Numbered from the stretch's first letter, positions 9,300 to 18,670 are shown. The stretch is DNA of 64,000 nt from Desulfatirhabdium butyrativorans DSM 18734 (GCF_000429925.1 NZ_AUCU01000013.1:1-64000), one strand, 5' to 3'. Numbers and translations: made by a program. The notes: a model not told the origin generated them from the letters alone.

Positions 9300-9640
9300 T
9301 GGGTTGGAGATAGAGCAGTTAAACTAATTTGAGCGGCTTCTCGATCATCCGTATATTCCCGCAGCGGATGATCAGGACATTACGGAATCTGGTGGTCAAC
9401 CCTCAAGAAGGGGCGGTTGGTTATCAGTATGAAACAACCGGCCTCTGTATGTTTTTGTTCAATTGCCTCGGTTTGATCGGTCACATTGGCGAGGACTGTG
9501 CCATCGGCGTTTGGGAATTGAACGAACGCCGTCTTTTCTTGGCCTATCGGCGGCATAAATGATCTGCTCTTCGACGCTGCGTTCCAGTGTAAGCAAAGGT
9601 GTGACAAATTGATCTTTACTTCCTGCCATGATTTATCGTA
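9300..9640 (-). pseudogene. Probable decayed transposase fragment (IS4/IS1634-like)
   Basis: On the minus strand, pieces such as GCFILITN, then (in another frame) RNVLIIRCGNIRMIEKPLKL, resemble the C-terminal catalytic part of IS1634/IS4-type transposases (a G-x-F-x-L-x-T-N segment, then an I-E-K-x-F-K motif). At least one frameshift separates the pieces and no complete open frame exists. It lies exactly where the gtrB-like gene is truncated, so an insertion and later decay is a reasonable history. The family assignment rests on short motifs only. Confidence 0.35.
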
Positions 9641-9937
9641 AATTTAACCATATTCCATATCTTGAGCTGTTTTTGCTTGGGTACGGAATAGCGGAATGTG
9701 CATTATTACCCTTTATGAATCAGGTCTCCTGAAAGCAATTTCTTATCATCTTATCATCATCATCTATCATCTAATCTATTATCTGCTGATGGCCTTGGCT
9801 TCCTGCGGGTGAGAGAAGGGCAATGCGGCAAAAAGGCCAAGGGAGCCGGGGTGTGATGGAAGATTGGCCTGAAACGGGGAAGCTTATGGTGGGAATAGGT
9901 GGCAAGCGGAGACAAGGGGCGTTGGACCGCGGCTGAT
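9641..9937. other. Intergenic region upstream of the plus-strand glycosyltransferase
   Basis: No gene is seen here. Positions ~9741-9786 hold a degenerate run of TATCATC/TCATCAT words, a short low-complexity tract. The promoter of the 9938 gene must lie here, but no convincing -35/-10 pair was picked. Confidence 0.4.
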
Positions 9938-10888
9938 ATGGGCAAAAAACTGATCAGTATCATGAGTAATTGCTTTAATGAAGCCCTCAATGTTGAGGAG
10001 CTCCATCGGCAGGTAGTGGAGCAGCTCCGGCAGTTTCCCCAGTATGAATATGAGCTCATCTTCGTTGATAATTGCTCGACGGACGGTACCGTGGACAGAA
10101 TTCGCAGCATCATAGCTGTCGATCCCAATGTTAGGTGCATCGTCAATGCCAGAAACTTCGGACAGGTGCGTTCACCCTTTCATGGCTTGCTGCAGACCAG
10201 AGGCGCAGCCGTCATCAGCATGGCTGCGGACCTTCAAGATCCGCCAGCGCTTCTTGGCGATTTCATTCGCAAGTGGGAAGAGGGATACGCCGTAGTCGTG
10301 GGGGTGAAGGAGAAAACCCGGGAGAACTTCCTGATGGACTGGGCGCGACGGCTGTACTACCGCTTGCTCGCGACGCTCTCGGAGTCCCCCCAGATCGAAA
10401 ACTTTACAGGATTCGGCCTCTACGATCGCTCCTTCATCGAGGTTCTTCGCCAGCTCGATGAGACGAATCCCTATTTCCGCGGGCTGGTTGCTGAGCTCGG
10501 CTGGCGGATAGCACAGGTTTCTTACACCCAGCCCCTTCGCTGCAAGGGCAAGAGCAGTAATTCGCTCCTCACCCTTTATGATCTAGCCATGCTCGGGTTC
10601 GTCAACCACTCCCGGCTCCCTCTGCGCTTGGCCAGCATCTTCGGGTTTCTGGTGGCTACCTTTGCCCTGTTAACCGCTCTTGGCTATCTTATCTACAAGT
10701 TGTTCTACTGGGACACCTTTCAGCTCGGCATGGCGCCCCTGCTCATAGGTATCTTTCTGTTCGGCGGGCTTCAGCTCTTCTTCCTTGGCCTCATCGGTGA
10801 ATACATCGGCGTGATCTATTCCCGGGTGCGCAGGCGGCCCCTCGTTATCGAACAGGAACGATTGAATTTCCCCTCACAGGAAGAATAG
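9938..10888 (+). CDS. Family 2 glycosyltransferase, polyprenyl-phosphate type (DPM1/GtrB-like)
   Basis: 316 residues from the ATG at 9938. A GTG 39 bp upstream would add 13 unconserved residues. The N-terminal GT-A domain shows DNCSTDGTVDRI and the metal-binding AADLQDPP motif. Residues after ~230 form two transmembrane helices, ending in LIGEYIGVIYSRVRRRPLVIEQERLNF. Enzymes of this type make polyprenyl-phosphate sugars on the inner face of the membrane. It is separated from the radical SAM gene by only 3 bp, so the two are co-transcribed. It may functionally replace the broken gtrB-like gene at 9002-9231, but this is an inference. Confidence 0.88.
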   Translation: MGKKLISIMSNCFNEALNVEELHRQVVEQLRQFPQYEYELIFVDNCSTDGTVDRIRSIIAVDPNVRCIVNARNFGQVRSPFHGLLQTRGAAVISMAADLQDPPALLGDFIRKWEEGYAVVVGVKEKTRENFLMDWARRLYYRLLATLSESPQIENFTGFGLYDRSFIEVLRQLDETNPYFRGLVAELGWRIAQVSYTQPLRCKGKSSNSLLTLYDLAMLGFVNHSRLPLRLASIFGFLVATFALLTALGYLIYKLFYWDTFQLGMAPLLIGIFLFGGLQLFFLGLIGEYIGVIYSRVRRRPLVIEQERLNFPSQEE

Positions 10889-10891
10889 GAG

Positions 10892-12760
10892 ATGCAAAAG
10901 CTCAAGTCTCGAAAGACCTTCCTGCTTGTTATTCCGAGGCTCGTTCAGAGAATTGGCGATGGGTACTCCTTTCCTCTCGGTATCCCTTACGTCTCCGCTA
11001 GCCTGAAGCAAGCAGGCTATAACGTTGTGACATTGAACCTCAATCATCATGAGGGAACGGTTGAGGCAATCATGAGGGAGTTCATCTTTACGCACGGTGT
11101 GGATGTGGTCGCTACCGGGGGGCTGTCTTTTCAATACAACACGATTCGCGAGGTCATTGAGACAGCCAAGCGAATATCCCCATCAGTCATCACGGTCGTT
11201 GGTGGTGGAATCATTACCAGCGATCCAGAGACGGCGATGCTCGCCCTGGAGCACGCAGACTTCGGCGTGATCGGCGAAGGAGAGCACACAATTCGAGAGT
11301 TTGCCGCGACGCTGGAGAGAGACGGGGCGTTCGAAGGCGTGAATGGCCTCATCTATGATAGGGAGGGGAAGCTCCACAAGACCGACCCTCGCAAGGAAGA
11401 GGAAAACATCGATATTTTCCCCTGGCCGGACTATGTTGGCTTTGATCTGGACAAGTACCTGGCTACATCACCAAGCATCAGCGGGCTCAATGAGAGCCAC
11501 ACCGTATTCATGATCGCGAGTCGATCTTGCCCCTACAACTGCACATTCTGCTTTCACACTACCGGCCGTCACTATCGCATGCGCTCTTTGGACGATTTTT
11601 TCCAAGAGCTCGAGCATATGATCGCGACCTACAAGATCAACTTCATCACACTGGCCGATGAATTATTCGGTATTCATAGCGAGCGAATGAAGGAGTTTTG
11701 TAGCCGCATCAAAGGCTACGGGGTCCGCTGGTGGGCTCAGTTTCGAGTCGACCGCATCTCCGAAGAGCTGATGCCGCTGTTAAAGGAAGCAGGCTGTGCC
11801 GTGATGTCCTTTGGATTAGAGAGTGCGGACAATCGTGTTCTTAAAAGCATGCGCAAGGGTACCACCATTGAGCAGATAGAGACCGCGCTACAGATTGTCT
11901 ATGATTCTGGAATCTCCTTGGAGGGCGCATTCATCTTCGGGGACATAGCAGAAACCTGGGAGACCGCCAACAACACAATGAAATGGTGGAGGGAGCACGC
12001 ACATTACAAAATCAACCTGAACCTGATCACCGTTTTCCCCGGCTCTGCCCTCTACCAGGAAGCCTGCCGAAGGGGTGTCATCGCAGATCGGGTCAAGTAC
12101 CTGAGGGACGGTTGTCCTCAAGTGAACATCTCTCAGCTCACCAACCAACAGTATGCAAAGCTGGTGCGAATGATCATGGAGGCTCCCATGGAGATGGTGA
12201 AGACGCTTGACGATCTTACGCTCGTTGGCACGAACCATCGAGCTGGGCGCGTCGATTTGGCTGGGACGTGCGTGGTGTGTGGGCATCAAGCTCAGTGGAC
12301 CCAGGTCAAGCTCTTTTCCACCAATTTCTTAGGGTGCCCCTCCTGTGGGCAGCGATACAACATTGGCTTGCCTGCCGAGCTTCGAAAGATCATTGACGAA
12401 AACGTCAAAAGCTTGATAGCTTGTTACGGGAAGATTGCGGCTTGGGGAATCAACTATCACTCGGCAGATCTCTTTCGAAACTCCAGCGTTTTGCTCGGAC
12501 AGAACGTCTTGCCCGTGGACATCTCCACCACTAAACAGATGATGGATCTTTATGGTCGGCCCGTTTGGGGACCTGAGATCTTAAGCACGGAACAGGTGGC
12601 TGCCGTTGTCGTGCTGATCCCTGCCTACTTCAACCAGATCGATGCTCGGATACGCAAAGAGTTCCCAGGGGTTCAGACAGTGATTGACATCTGTGACCTG
12701 CTGTTGCCGGGTGCCGCAAAGCGCCTCGGACACTACACACCCATACTTACGCCGATGTGA
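10892..12760 (+). CDS. B12-binding radical SAM protein with zinc-ribbon C-terminal extension
   Basis: 622 residues. An N-terminal cobalamin-binding-like domain (residues ~1-150) carries GDGYSFPLGIPYVSASLKQAGY and IGEGEHTIREF. The radical SAM core has the [4Fe-4S] motif CPYNCTFC (Cys213, 217, 220), followed by FITLADELFG and SFGLESADNRVLKSMRKG. After ~residue 450 there is a CxxC...CxxC zinc-ribbon-like region and a ~150-residue tail with an AAWGINYHSADLF segment that resembles the nucleotide-like C-terminal domains of sugar C-methyltransferases. The core is typical of the large B12/radical SAM family (methylases, ring rearrangers). The substrate is unknown, but the neighbouring glycosyltransferase and polysaccharide operon suggest a sugar or lipid. 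It follows the glycosyltransferase with a 3-bp gap. Confidence 0.85.
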   Translation: MQKLKSRKTFLLVIPRLVQRIGDGYSFPLGIPYVSASLKQAGYNVVTLNLNHHEGTVEAIMREFIFTHGVDVVATGGLSFQYNTIREVIETAKRISPSVITVVGGGIITSDPETAMLALEHADFGVIGEGEHTIREFAATLERDGAFEGVNGLIYDREGKLHKTDPRKEEENIDIFPWPDYVGFDLDKYLATSPSISGLNESHTVFMIASRSCPYNCTFCFHTTGRHYRMRSLDDFFQELEHMIATYKINFITLADELFGIHSERMKEFCSRIKGYGVRWWAQFRVDRISEELMPLLKEAGCAVMSFGLESADNRVLKSMRKGTTIEQIETALQIVYDSGISLEGAFIFGDIAETWETANNTMKWWREHAHYKINLNLITVFPGSALYQEACRRGVIADRVKYLRDGCPQVNISQLTNQQYAKLVRMIMEAPMEMVKTLDDLTLVGTNHRAGRVDLAGTCVVCGHQAQWTQVKLFSTNFLGCPSCGQRYNIGLPAELRKIIDENVKSLIACYGKIAAWGINYHSADLFRNSSVLLGQNVLPVDISTTKQMMDLYGRPVWGPEILSTEQVAAVVVLIPAYFNQIDARIRKEFPGVQTVIDICDLLLPGAAKRLGHYTPILTPM

Positions 12761-12924
12761 TCGGGCAACCCAAGGTAATTGAACGAAAACGTACAGAGCT
12801 GGTTGTTTTATTCTGCCATAACACCGCTCCACCTATTATGCGCTGACAACCAATCGCCTTCATTGAAGCATGCGTTGATAATATTGATAATTTTCATGAT
12901 GGTTGATGGATATTATCTTCCTTA

Positions 12925-13989
12925 TCACGATTCGTAAGATTCGGCATAGAATCTGATTGTGCGCCGAATAGACTCTTGCAGACTTGTGTATTGTTCCAAG
13001 GCCAATTCGCTTCGAGCCCGAAATGTACACGGAATATAACGATTTATTGGTTGCGTATTTTCCTGATTCCCTTGAATCTCGATGTTGATGTCATTTGTTA
13101 AATATTGGGCTACAATTTGAGCGAGTTGCAATATGGTTACGGGATATTCTGAACCCACATTGTATGGTCGGCAACTGGCCCCACAAAGCAAAATCTTCCA
13201 CAACCAGACCGCTAAATCACCTGCATACAGATAGGATCGGAGCGATGAGCCGTCACCTTTTATCACGATCGGCCCGCCTGCAAGAGCATCTCGAATAAAA
13301 TTACCAACGGCATAATGCAGGTTCAGTTGCAGGTAAGGCCCTACAAAAGTGAAGCAACGAGCGATCTTGGTCTCAATACCAAACTTCTGAGAATAGGAAC
13401 AGCAGAGAAACTCTGCCGCTCTTTTCCCAAAACCCAACGCCGCATTTGATTCATCCAGATCCGGACAGCCGCTAAAATCCTCAGGCACATGGGTAATCGT
13501 GTCAGGTTGCCTTCCGTAGACATTGCCGGAGCTGACATATAAAAACTTTCTCGCATTGCAGTGAACAGCAAAATCGAGCGTTCTTCTTGTTCCCATAACA
13601 ATCGTATCATATCGCTCTAATGGCTCCTGAACGGCTTTTTCAAAAGCAGAGGCGCTCGCAAGATGGATTAGGTGGGAGAATTGTCCTTCCGGGTAATCGA
13701 AACCCCGAATGTCGCCAATATGCCAATGGATACAGGGAAACGATGCCAGATAGGGAGCTTTTTTCTGGATGGATACAACGTCTCTCGTCAAGACAACGAT
13801 CTCAATATCCAGTTTTTTGAGGAAATTTACCCATACAAGACTTTCGAGAAGCCAAATTCCAAAAAATCCGGTGCCACCCGTGACAAAGATTCGGCTATTT
13901 TGCAGTTCCTTCCAAAACCGATCGTCAATTCGATTGCCAATTTCTTCCAACTCATTGATCGGAAGATCGAAATAAGTCCTATTTTCCAT
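12925..13989 (-). CDS. NAD-dependent sugar epimerase/dehydratase (extended SDR)
   Basis: 354 residues from the ATG at 13987-13989. A longer frame upstream would lie inside the neighbouring gene and is not used. The Rossmann motif is FVTGGTGFFGIW (~residues 35-46), and SSGNVYG supplies the serine of the catalytic triad. The usual YxxxK is not obvious at its expected spacing: the sequence reads GFGKRAAEFLC where Y-x-x-x-K is expected, so activity may be altered. It overlaps the end of the radical SAM/SPASM gene by 11 bp and is the last gene of the polysaccharide operon. It probably reduces or epimerises a nucleotide-linked deoxysugar. Confidence 0.82.
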   Translation of the reverse strand: MENRTYFDLPINELEEIGNRIDDRFWKELQNSRIFVTGGTGFFGIWLLESLVWVNFLKKLDIEIVVLTRDVVSIQKKAPYLASFPCIHWHIGDIRGFDYPEGQFSHLIHLASASAFEKAVQEPLERYDTIVMGTRRTLDFAVHCNARKFLYVSSGNVYGRQPDTITHVPEDFSGCPDLDESNAALGFGKRAAEFLCCSYSQKFGIETKIARCFTFVGPYLQLNLHYAVGNFIRDALAGGPIVIKGDGSSLRSYLYAGDLAVWLWKILLCGASCRPYNVGSEYPVTILQLAQIVAQYLTNDINIEIQGNQENTQPINRYIPCTFRARSELALEQYTSLQESIRRTIRFYAESYES

Positions 13990-15103
13990 GATTGGCTGTG
14001 GCGTTTTCTTTACAGAGACATCTTTGACTTTTTGAAATGAAATCGAGTTCGGAAAAAACCTCGGTGTAAGAAACCGGAAGGGTCTTTCCATAAATCTTTT
14101 TTTCGACGTACTCATGAATAAATTTTCTGTTCTCGGCGATCCAGCAACTATTGAAATATTTTCCAAAAAATTTGATATTGAGTCCTCTTTCAATAATTTC
14201 CTGTAATGATTCTTCAAAAACATTTCCCAGGGAGACATAGATATAAGGGCAAGGCATCACATCTCCATATTTCGTTATGGAGATCATCCGTTTTACGGCA
14301 ATGCAGCCCAAATCCAATCCATATGCTGGTGTCAAGTGCGTAAACACTTGATATCGCTTCTCCAATTCTTCCATGTAACGCATATCTTCTCGATTGACGA
14401 GAACATCAAAATTGCCTTCCCAGTCTCCTACCGGTTTTGCATAGGTTACAAAAACACCGACACCTTTACCGTTGATCCGTTCAAGGAAGCGTAAAAACTC
14501 CTCAGACCGAACCCTCTGCTTGGATACAACGGTTTGAACGATGATATTGAGATCCGCTTCCAATGCCGCATCGATTGCCCGCATAGCTCTCTCATAAGCA
14601 CCCTTTTTCCCTCTGAATTGGTCATGGTCTTCAGGATTCAGACTATCCAGGCTCAATTGAATCTTATCAACCCCGATCTTTTTCAAATGTTTTGCTCTTT
14701 CCAAGTTGAGAAACCAACCATTTGTGTCTGAACTGATATAAAATTTGTCTGGATCTATAGCTTCAATGATTTTGTCATATTCAGGAAAGAGAAGGGGCTC
14801 CCCACCGGTTAGTACAAAGTGAGCCAACCCCATTTCATCAGCTTGCTTGGATAGCTCTCTCACATCGGAGACAGTAAAGGCGTGCCCGCCCTTCTTTGAT
14901 ATCGTTGCTTCTGAACAGTGTTGGCAATGGAAATTGCAGGTATAATCGTAAACAAGGCGGACAATGGCAATGCTCTCCCCTTTTAGAATTTTTGCACGGT
15001 ATTTCTGCACCTTTTCAAATACATAAGGCTTATCACGTTGTAATTGATTCCTTTTTCGCAGTTCCATCTCGTTGAGATGAGACGATTGATGTGTAGAAGC
15101 CAT
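13979..15103 (-). CDS. Radical SAM protein with SPASM-like C-terminal region
   Basis: 374 residues from an ATG preceded by GAAAGGAATC. A longer frame reaches 15214 but would overlap the Nudix gene by more. The iron-sulfur motif is CNFHCQHC (CxxxCxxC), followed by FVLTGGEPLLFPEY. A cysteine-bearing C-terminal region (CIAVKR...MPCPYIYVSLGN, then SCWI and RCLC) fits an auxiliary-cluster twitch/SPASM domain. It overlaps the Nudix gene by 71 bp and the epimerase gene by 11 bp, so it is within the polysaccharide operon. Family members modify peptides or sugars by hydrogen abstraction. The substrate is not predictable here. Confidence 0.82.
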   Translation of the reverse strand: MASTHQSSHLNEMELRKRNQLQRDKPYVFEKVQKYRAKILKGESIAIVRLVYDYTCNFHCQHCSEATISKKGGHAFTVSDVRELSKQADEMGLAHFVLTGGEPLLFPEYDKIIEAIDPDKFYISSDTNGWFLNLERAKHLKKIGVDKIQLSLDSLNPEDHDQFRGKKGAYERAMRAIDAALEADLNIIVQTVVSKQRVRSEEFLRFLERINGKGVGVFVTYAKPVGDWEGNFDVLVNREDMRYMEELEKRYQVFTHLTPAYGLDLGCIAVKRMISITKYGDVMPCPYIYVSLGNVFEESLQEIIERGLNIKFFGKYFNSCWIAENRKFIHEYVEKKIYGKTLPVSYTEVFSELDFISKSQRCLCKENATANHGK

Positions 15104-15617
15104 TTCGATTCCTTTCAGCTTCGATAAATTTATCATAAATGCGATGTATCGGAAGGATGTTTTGGGGGCAGCTTTCGTGCCAACACCATTGCCCATTTTG
15201 GGGAACTCCATCATGGTATTGCCGATCAGCCGGAAGTTGGTTTAATAATTCGCAGGAATAGAGAAATGAGATAAAATGCCCTCGATTTCGTTGAGAAGGC
15301 CGGATGATTTCATGGATGGCAATTGCGGGTTCCCTATAGGAAACTTCTACGCCCAACTCTTGTTTAGCGACAAGTTGGATCCTTTGGCCAATGGTTTCCT
15401 GAAATCGTACAATTCCACCCGGAACATGCCAGCCTGTCCCACATTGTTCATCATTCCGCCAAGTTAACAGTGTTTTTCCCCCCTCGTTTCGGATAAGAAG
15501 ATCGACGTTGACAAGCGGCGTGATTCTGCTGACAAATAAAAAGATTTCTTCCGGCAATCCTGTTCGCGCATCTAATATACGGGATTCGAGTATTTCTATC
15601 CCTTCGAGTATGTTCAT
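15033..15617 (-). CDS. Nudix hydrolase, GDP-mannose mannosyl hydrolase-like
   Basis: 194 residues from the ATG at 15615-15617, which overlaps the preceding methyltransferase stop (ATGA). The Nudix box region reads GGIVRFQETIGQRI then QLVAKQELGVEV. It is degenerate relative to GX5EX7REUXEEXGU in the same way as Gmm (GDP-mannose mannosyl hydrolase), which also lacks the classic REUXEE and cleaves the sugar-phosphate carbon-oxygen bond. The N-terminal region (TPLVNVDLLIRNEGGKTLLTWRNDE) also fits Gmm. In a polysaccharide operon it could tune NDP-sugar pools. The nucleotide sugar is unknown. Confidence 0.78.
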   Translation of the reverse strand: MNILEGIEILESRILDARTGLPEEIFLFVSRITPLVNVDLLIRNEGGKTLLTWRNDEQCGTGWHVPGGIVRFQETIGQRIQLVAKQELGVEVSYREPAIAIHEIIRPSQRNRGHFISFLYSCELLNQLPADRQYHDGVPQNGQWCWHESCPQNILPIHRIYDKFIEAERNRNGFYTSIVSSQRDGTAKKESITT

Positions 15618-16789
15618 TGGGATTCCCGGATGATCGTTAACCCGTTGGAAGTGATTGCCGCAATATTGTTGCACGGGTAGTGGTTTTTCAAAATCGTCAC
15701 CACTTCCTCCGAATAGCTTCCAGCCATGACGACAACAGCATCGACGGGGTCATTTTTCAGAAAACTTGGATTAACGATCGGGATATGGGTTGCGGGCGAA
15801 TATTTGCCCTGTTTGAAAGGCGCTGAATCCACGATGTATTTGATATGACATGCTGTTTCGGTAAGCGCCAGTAAAGCAAGCGCCTGATGACCAGCCCCCC
15901 AGACAGCCACTCTCCTTTTTGAAAATTTGCTTACGTAGGATTGGAGTTCTTTCTTGATCCGATTTTGTTCTTCGATGAACAGATGGGCATCTTGCTTCGG
16001 ACTTTTTTCGATCACAACTGAGATAATGTAATCATGCCATACCGTGTCACAGCTCAGGAGATCAAAACCGTTCAATTCAAGCACAAGACGGATGGTCTTT
16101 CGTGTGAAATAACTCAAATGATCCGGTATGAATTCTGAAAACAATCGCTTCTTGCAAATCATGTCATAGTCGGGCACCTCGATCATACCGACCGCCTTCT
16201 CGGATAGATTGTTGTAAATTCCGCGAAGTGTGGCATTCGGGTTTGGCAGGTGTTCGAGAAAACTCATCATGATAAAGGAATCGAACGGTGCCCCTTCAAT
16301 AATATCATCTGCATGATCGATGAAACCCTTGGCAACCTTCAAGCCGGTATGATTGCAGAATGCCACGGAAGAATCTGACCATTCTAACCCCTGGACACAT
16401 AGATTGAATTGGTTCAGCAATTTCAAGTACTCACCCCTGCCGCAACCGATTTCGATCAATTTTTTATCAGACCGATTCAATTCAAAACGATTCAGAAACG
16501 AGCTAAATTGCTTTTCCCTAAACTGGGTCATTTCCTTGGAAAATGCAGTTGCCCGAATGACCTCCTTGTAATACGGAACAGGTTCCCTGCATAGCTGAAT
16601 CAGCCCGCAACCGGAACATTGATAAACTTCCAGATCGATTCCACAGTCCTCTTCTACCGAATTTATGTCCGGTAGCCACTGGGCTGATTTGGGCATGTTC
16701 TCAAAACGCAGTAACGCATCATCGAATAGTGCATTTCCACATATTCTGCAACGCAAGCTACCAAGATCATGATTGATAGAAGTGGCCAT
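15614..16789 (-). CDS. Class I SAM-dependent C-methyltransferase of deoxysugar type
   Basis: 391 residues with the three-part layout of TylC3/NovU-type sugar C-methyltransferases. There is an N-terminal zinc-binding region (CRICG... CSGCGLIQL, residues ~15-70), a Rossmann SAM domain with LIEIGCGRGEYLKLL (~115-128), and a C-terminal nucleotide-binding-like domain with VAVWGAGHQALALLAL and a VVVMAGSYSEEV strand. Enzymes of this type methylate C-3 (or another ring carbon) of NDP-4-keto-deoxysugars. In this operon, after the rfbFGH-type genes, it suggests a methyl-branched 3,6-dideoxyhexose or a related sugar. It overlaps the Nudix gene by 4 bp. Confidence 0.85.
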   Translation of the reverse strand: MATSINHDLGSLRCRICGNALFDDALLRFENMPKSAQWLPDINSVEEDCGIDLEVYQCSGCGLIQLCREPVPYYKEVIRATAFSKEMTQFREKQFSSFLNRFELNRSDKKLIEIGCGRGEYLKLLNQFNLCVQGLEWSDSSVAFCNHTGLKVAKGFIDHADDIIEGAPFDSFIMMSFLEHLPNPNATLRGIYNNLSEKAVGMIEVPDYDMICKKRLFSEFIPDHLSYFTRKTIRLVLELNGFDLLSCDTVWHDYIISVVIEKSPKQDAHLFIEEQNRIKKELQSYVSKFSKRRVAVWGAGHQALALLALTETACHIKYIVDSAPFKQGKYSPATHIPIVNPSFLKNDPVDAVVVMAGSYSEEVVTILKNHYPCNNIAAITSNGLTIIRESQ

Positions 16790-16817
16790 TTTCTATGGAG
16801 GTCCGAAGGAGTTTCAA

Positions 16818-18659
16818 TCACAAGGCCTTTCTAATTGAACTCATTGAATGAAGATGCAATTTCCCTTCCATCTCAGCATTGAGAATATCCAATGATAATA
16901 ACGGTGACATATCCTCCAACGGCATGGACATCATGCCACCATCTTCACGGACGGTTGCTGTCACCTTCGGCAGCAGACTTTCATCGCTTTTCAGCCGGAT
17001 ATCCACCAGAGAGGGCCTTGAAAGAGTCAACGCCTGACTCAACTGATTGCCAAGATCATTCGAATGCTCAATGCACATGAACTCCAGTCCGTAGGCGTGA
17101 GCCACCTTTCTGAGATCGGGCATCCATACGCCTGCTTCAGGCCCTGTTCCAATGAATTGTCCATTGAAATAATGGCGCTGTGTATTTCGGATGGAAGCAT
17201 ATCCTCGATTGTTCATTACCAATAGGCAAATCGGCAGATTGTTTCCGCGGATCGTAGCAAGCTCCTGAATGTTGAGTTGGAGGCTGCCATCGCTTTCTAC
17301 GGCGATTGTCGGGCAGCGGTTGTTCGCAAGGCACACACCGATTGCTGCTGGAACACCATAACCCATCGCGCCAAGCCCGGCTGTCAAAAAGATACGCTGT
17401 CCGGGTTTGTTACGAAAGATCGAATAGAATACCTCGATAGCCAATCCTGAACTGCCCGTTGCGATCGGGGTATTTTCCGGAATAAGATCCGAAAGCGCCG
17501 AAACGAATCGATAATGGCTGATTTCAGCGCCTGACGTCATAAACGGTTCGCATTCTATTGAATAGCGTTTTTTCCAATCAATACACCGTTCGTTCCAATC
17601 CTTCCATTGTGGCACAAAACGGACTTTGCGGATGCGATCCTGAAAATTTTCGATGAAAAGCCCAGCATCTGCAGTAATCCGCAACGAAATTTCCATGTCC
17701 AGCTTGTCAATCTCGTTTGAATCGACATCCACGATCACCTTCGTTGCATTACGAGCAAAATCCCCTGGATTGTAGGCAGTGACAATATTTTCCAGCCTGC
17801 AACCTATCGAGATCAGTAGATCGCAGTTTTGGATTGCGAAATTCGGTGCCCTCAAAGCTACGACACCAGGTCTACCAACACAAAGGGGATGATCGTAAGG
17901 GAGAATATCCAGTGCATTCCACGTAGTGGTGACGGGTATATTCAGTAGTTCCGCCAACCGTAGAAAACCGTTTGCAGCCCCGGAAAGCCTCACCCCATGT
18001 CCAGCAAGAAACAAGGGCCGTCTCGATTGTCTCAGTAAAGACAGCATATTATCCATCAACCCGGTGTCGATGGATGGACTTTCCTCTGATGTAGCGGGAG
18101 GCTCGAAGGGCTGTAAATCTTCCGGGATGATGTGGCTTGCCTGAACATCCAACGGAATGTCCAACCACACCGGGCCGGGCCTGCCCGATCGCATTTCAAA
18201 CAGCGCCCGTTCCAGATGATATCGAATCAGGTTTGGGTTGTCGATTGTGACGGCGTATTTGGTGATGCCGCGAACCATCGGGATGATCTCAACCTCTTGT
18301 ACGCCGCACTGTCTTAACGGTCGGCCATTGATCAGATCGGAACGTTTTACCTGACCCGAAATGACCATCATTGGAATGGAATCGATCCAAGCCCCAGTAA
18401 CAGGCGTAATGATATTGGTTGCTCCCGGCCCGGTTGTGACCATTGCCACACCGAATGTGCCTTTCGCACGCCCCCAAGCCTCTGCTGCAATACCGCATGC
18501 CTGCTCGTGATGGCAATGAATTTTCACGAGACGGGATTCACATGCAAGACCGTCATTCAGGTGCATGGCCCCTCCTCCAGGCAGGAAAAAAACGTCTCGG
18601 CATCCTTGATCGGCCAGAAAGCGGGCGATGTAATCGGCGACACGCATCTCTTGCGGCAT
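16818..18659 (-). CDS. Thiamine-diphosphate-dependent enzyme, acetolactate synthase-like (possible YerE type)
   Basis: 613 residues. The start at 18657-18659 has AAAGGGA six bases ahead; a frame extension to 18683 is possible. Three TPP-enzyme domains are visible: an N-terminal PYR domain with the catalytic Glu in HCHHEQACG, a central domain (PLFLAGHGVRL...), and a C-terminal PP domain with ESDGSLQLNIQEL then LLVMNNRGY (the metal/TPP motif, with E-S-D-G for the usual G-D-G). In Yersinia, YerE is such an enzyme and adds a two-carbon unit from pyruvate to CDP-3,6-dideoxy-4-ketoglucose, the RfbH product, to give yersiniose. The rfbF, rfbG and rfbH-type genes are in the same operon, so a YerE-like role is more likely than branched-chain amino acid synthesis. 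The assignment is inferred. Confidence 0.8.
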   Translation of the reverse strand: MPQEMRVADYIARFLADQGCRDVFFLPGGGAMHLNDGLACESRLVKIHCHHEQACGIAAEAWGRAKGTFGVAMVTTGPGATNIITPVTGAWIDSIPMMVISGQVKRSDLINGRPLRQCGVQEVEIIPMVRGITKYAVTIDNPNLIRYHLERALFEMRSGRPGPVWLDIPLDVQASHIIPEDLQPFEPPATSEESPSIDTGLMDNMLSLLRQSRRPLFLAGHGVRLSGAANGFLRLAELLNIPVTTTWNALDILPYDHPLCVGRPGVVALRAPNFAIQNCDLLISIGCRLENIVTAYNPGDFARNATKVIVDVDSNEIDKLDMEISLRITADAGLFIENFQDRIRKVRFVPQWKDWNERCIDWKKRYSIECEPFMTSGAEISHYRFVSALSDLIPENTPIATGSSGLAIEVFYSIFRNKPGQRIFLTAGLGAMGYGVPAAIGVCLANNRCPTIAVESDGSLQLNIQELATIRGNNLPICLLVMNNRGYASIRNTQRHYFNGQFIGTGPEAGVWMPDLRKVAHAYGLEFMCIEHSNDLGNQLSQALTLSRPSLVDIRLKSDESLLPKVTATVREDGGMMSMPLEDMSPLLSLDILNAEMEGKLHLHSMSSIRKAL

Positions 18660-18670
18660 CGGTTTCCCTT

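Noticed and set aside
13990-14238. N-terminal extension of the epimerase gene
   Set aside because: It runs inside the radical SAM/SPASM gene in another frame and lacks conserved sequence; the ATG at 13987-13989 leads directly to the Rossmann fold.
16818-18659. Assignment of the TPP enzyme as biosynthetic acetolactate synthase (ilvB)
   Set aside because: No ilvN, ilvC or other branched-chain gene is near, and the rfbFGH-type context points to sugar branching; the general family call is kept.
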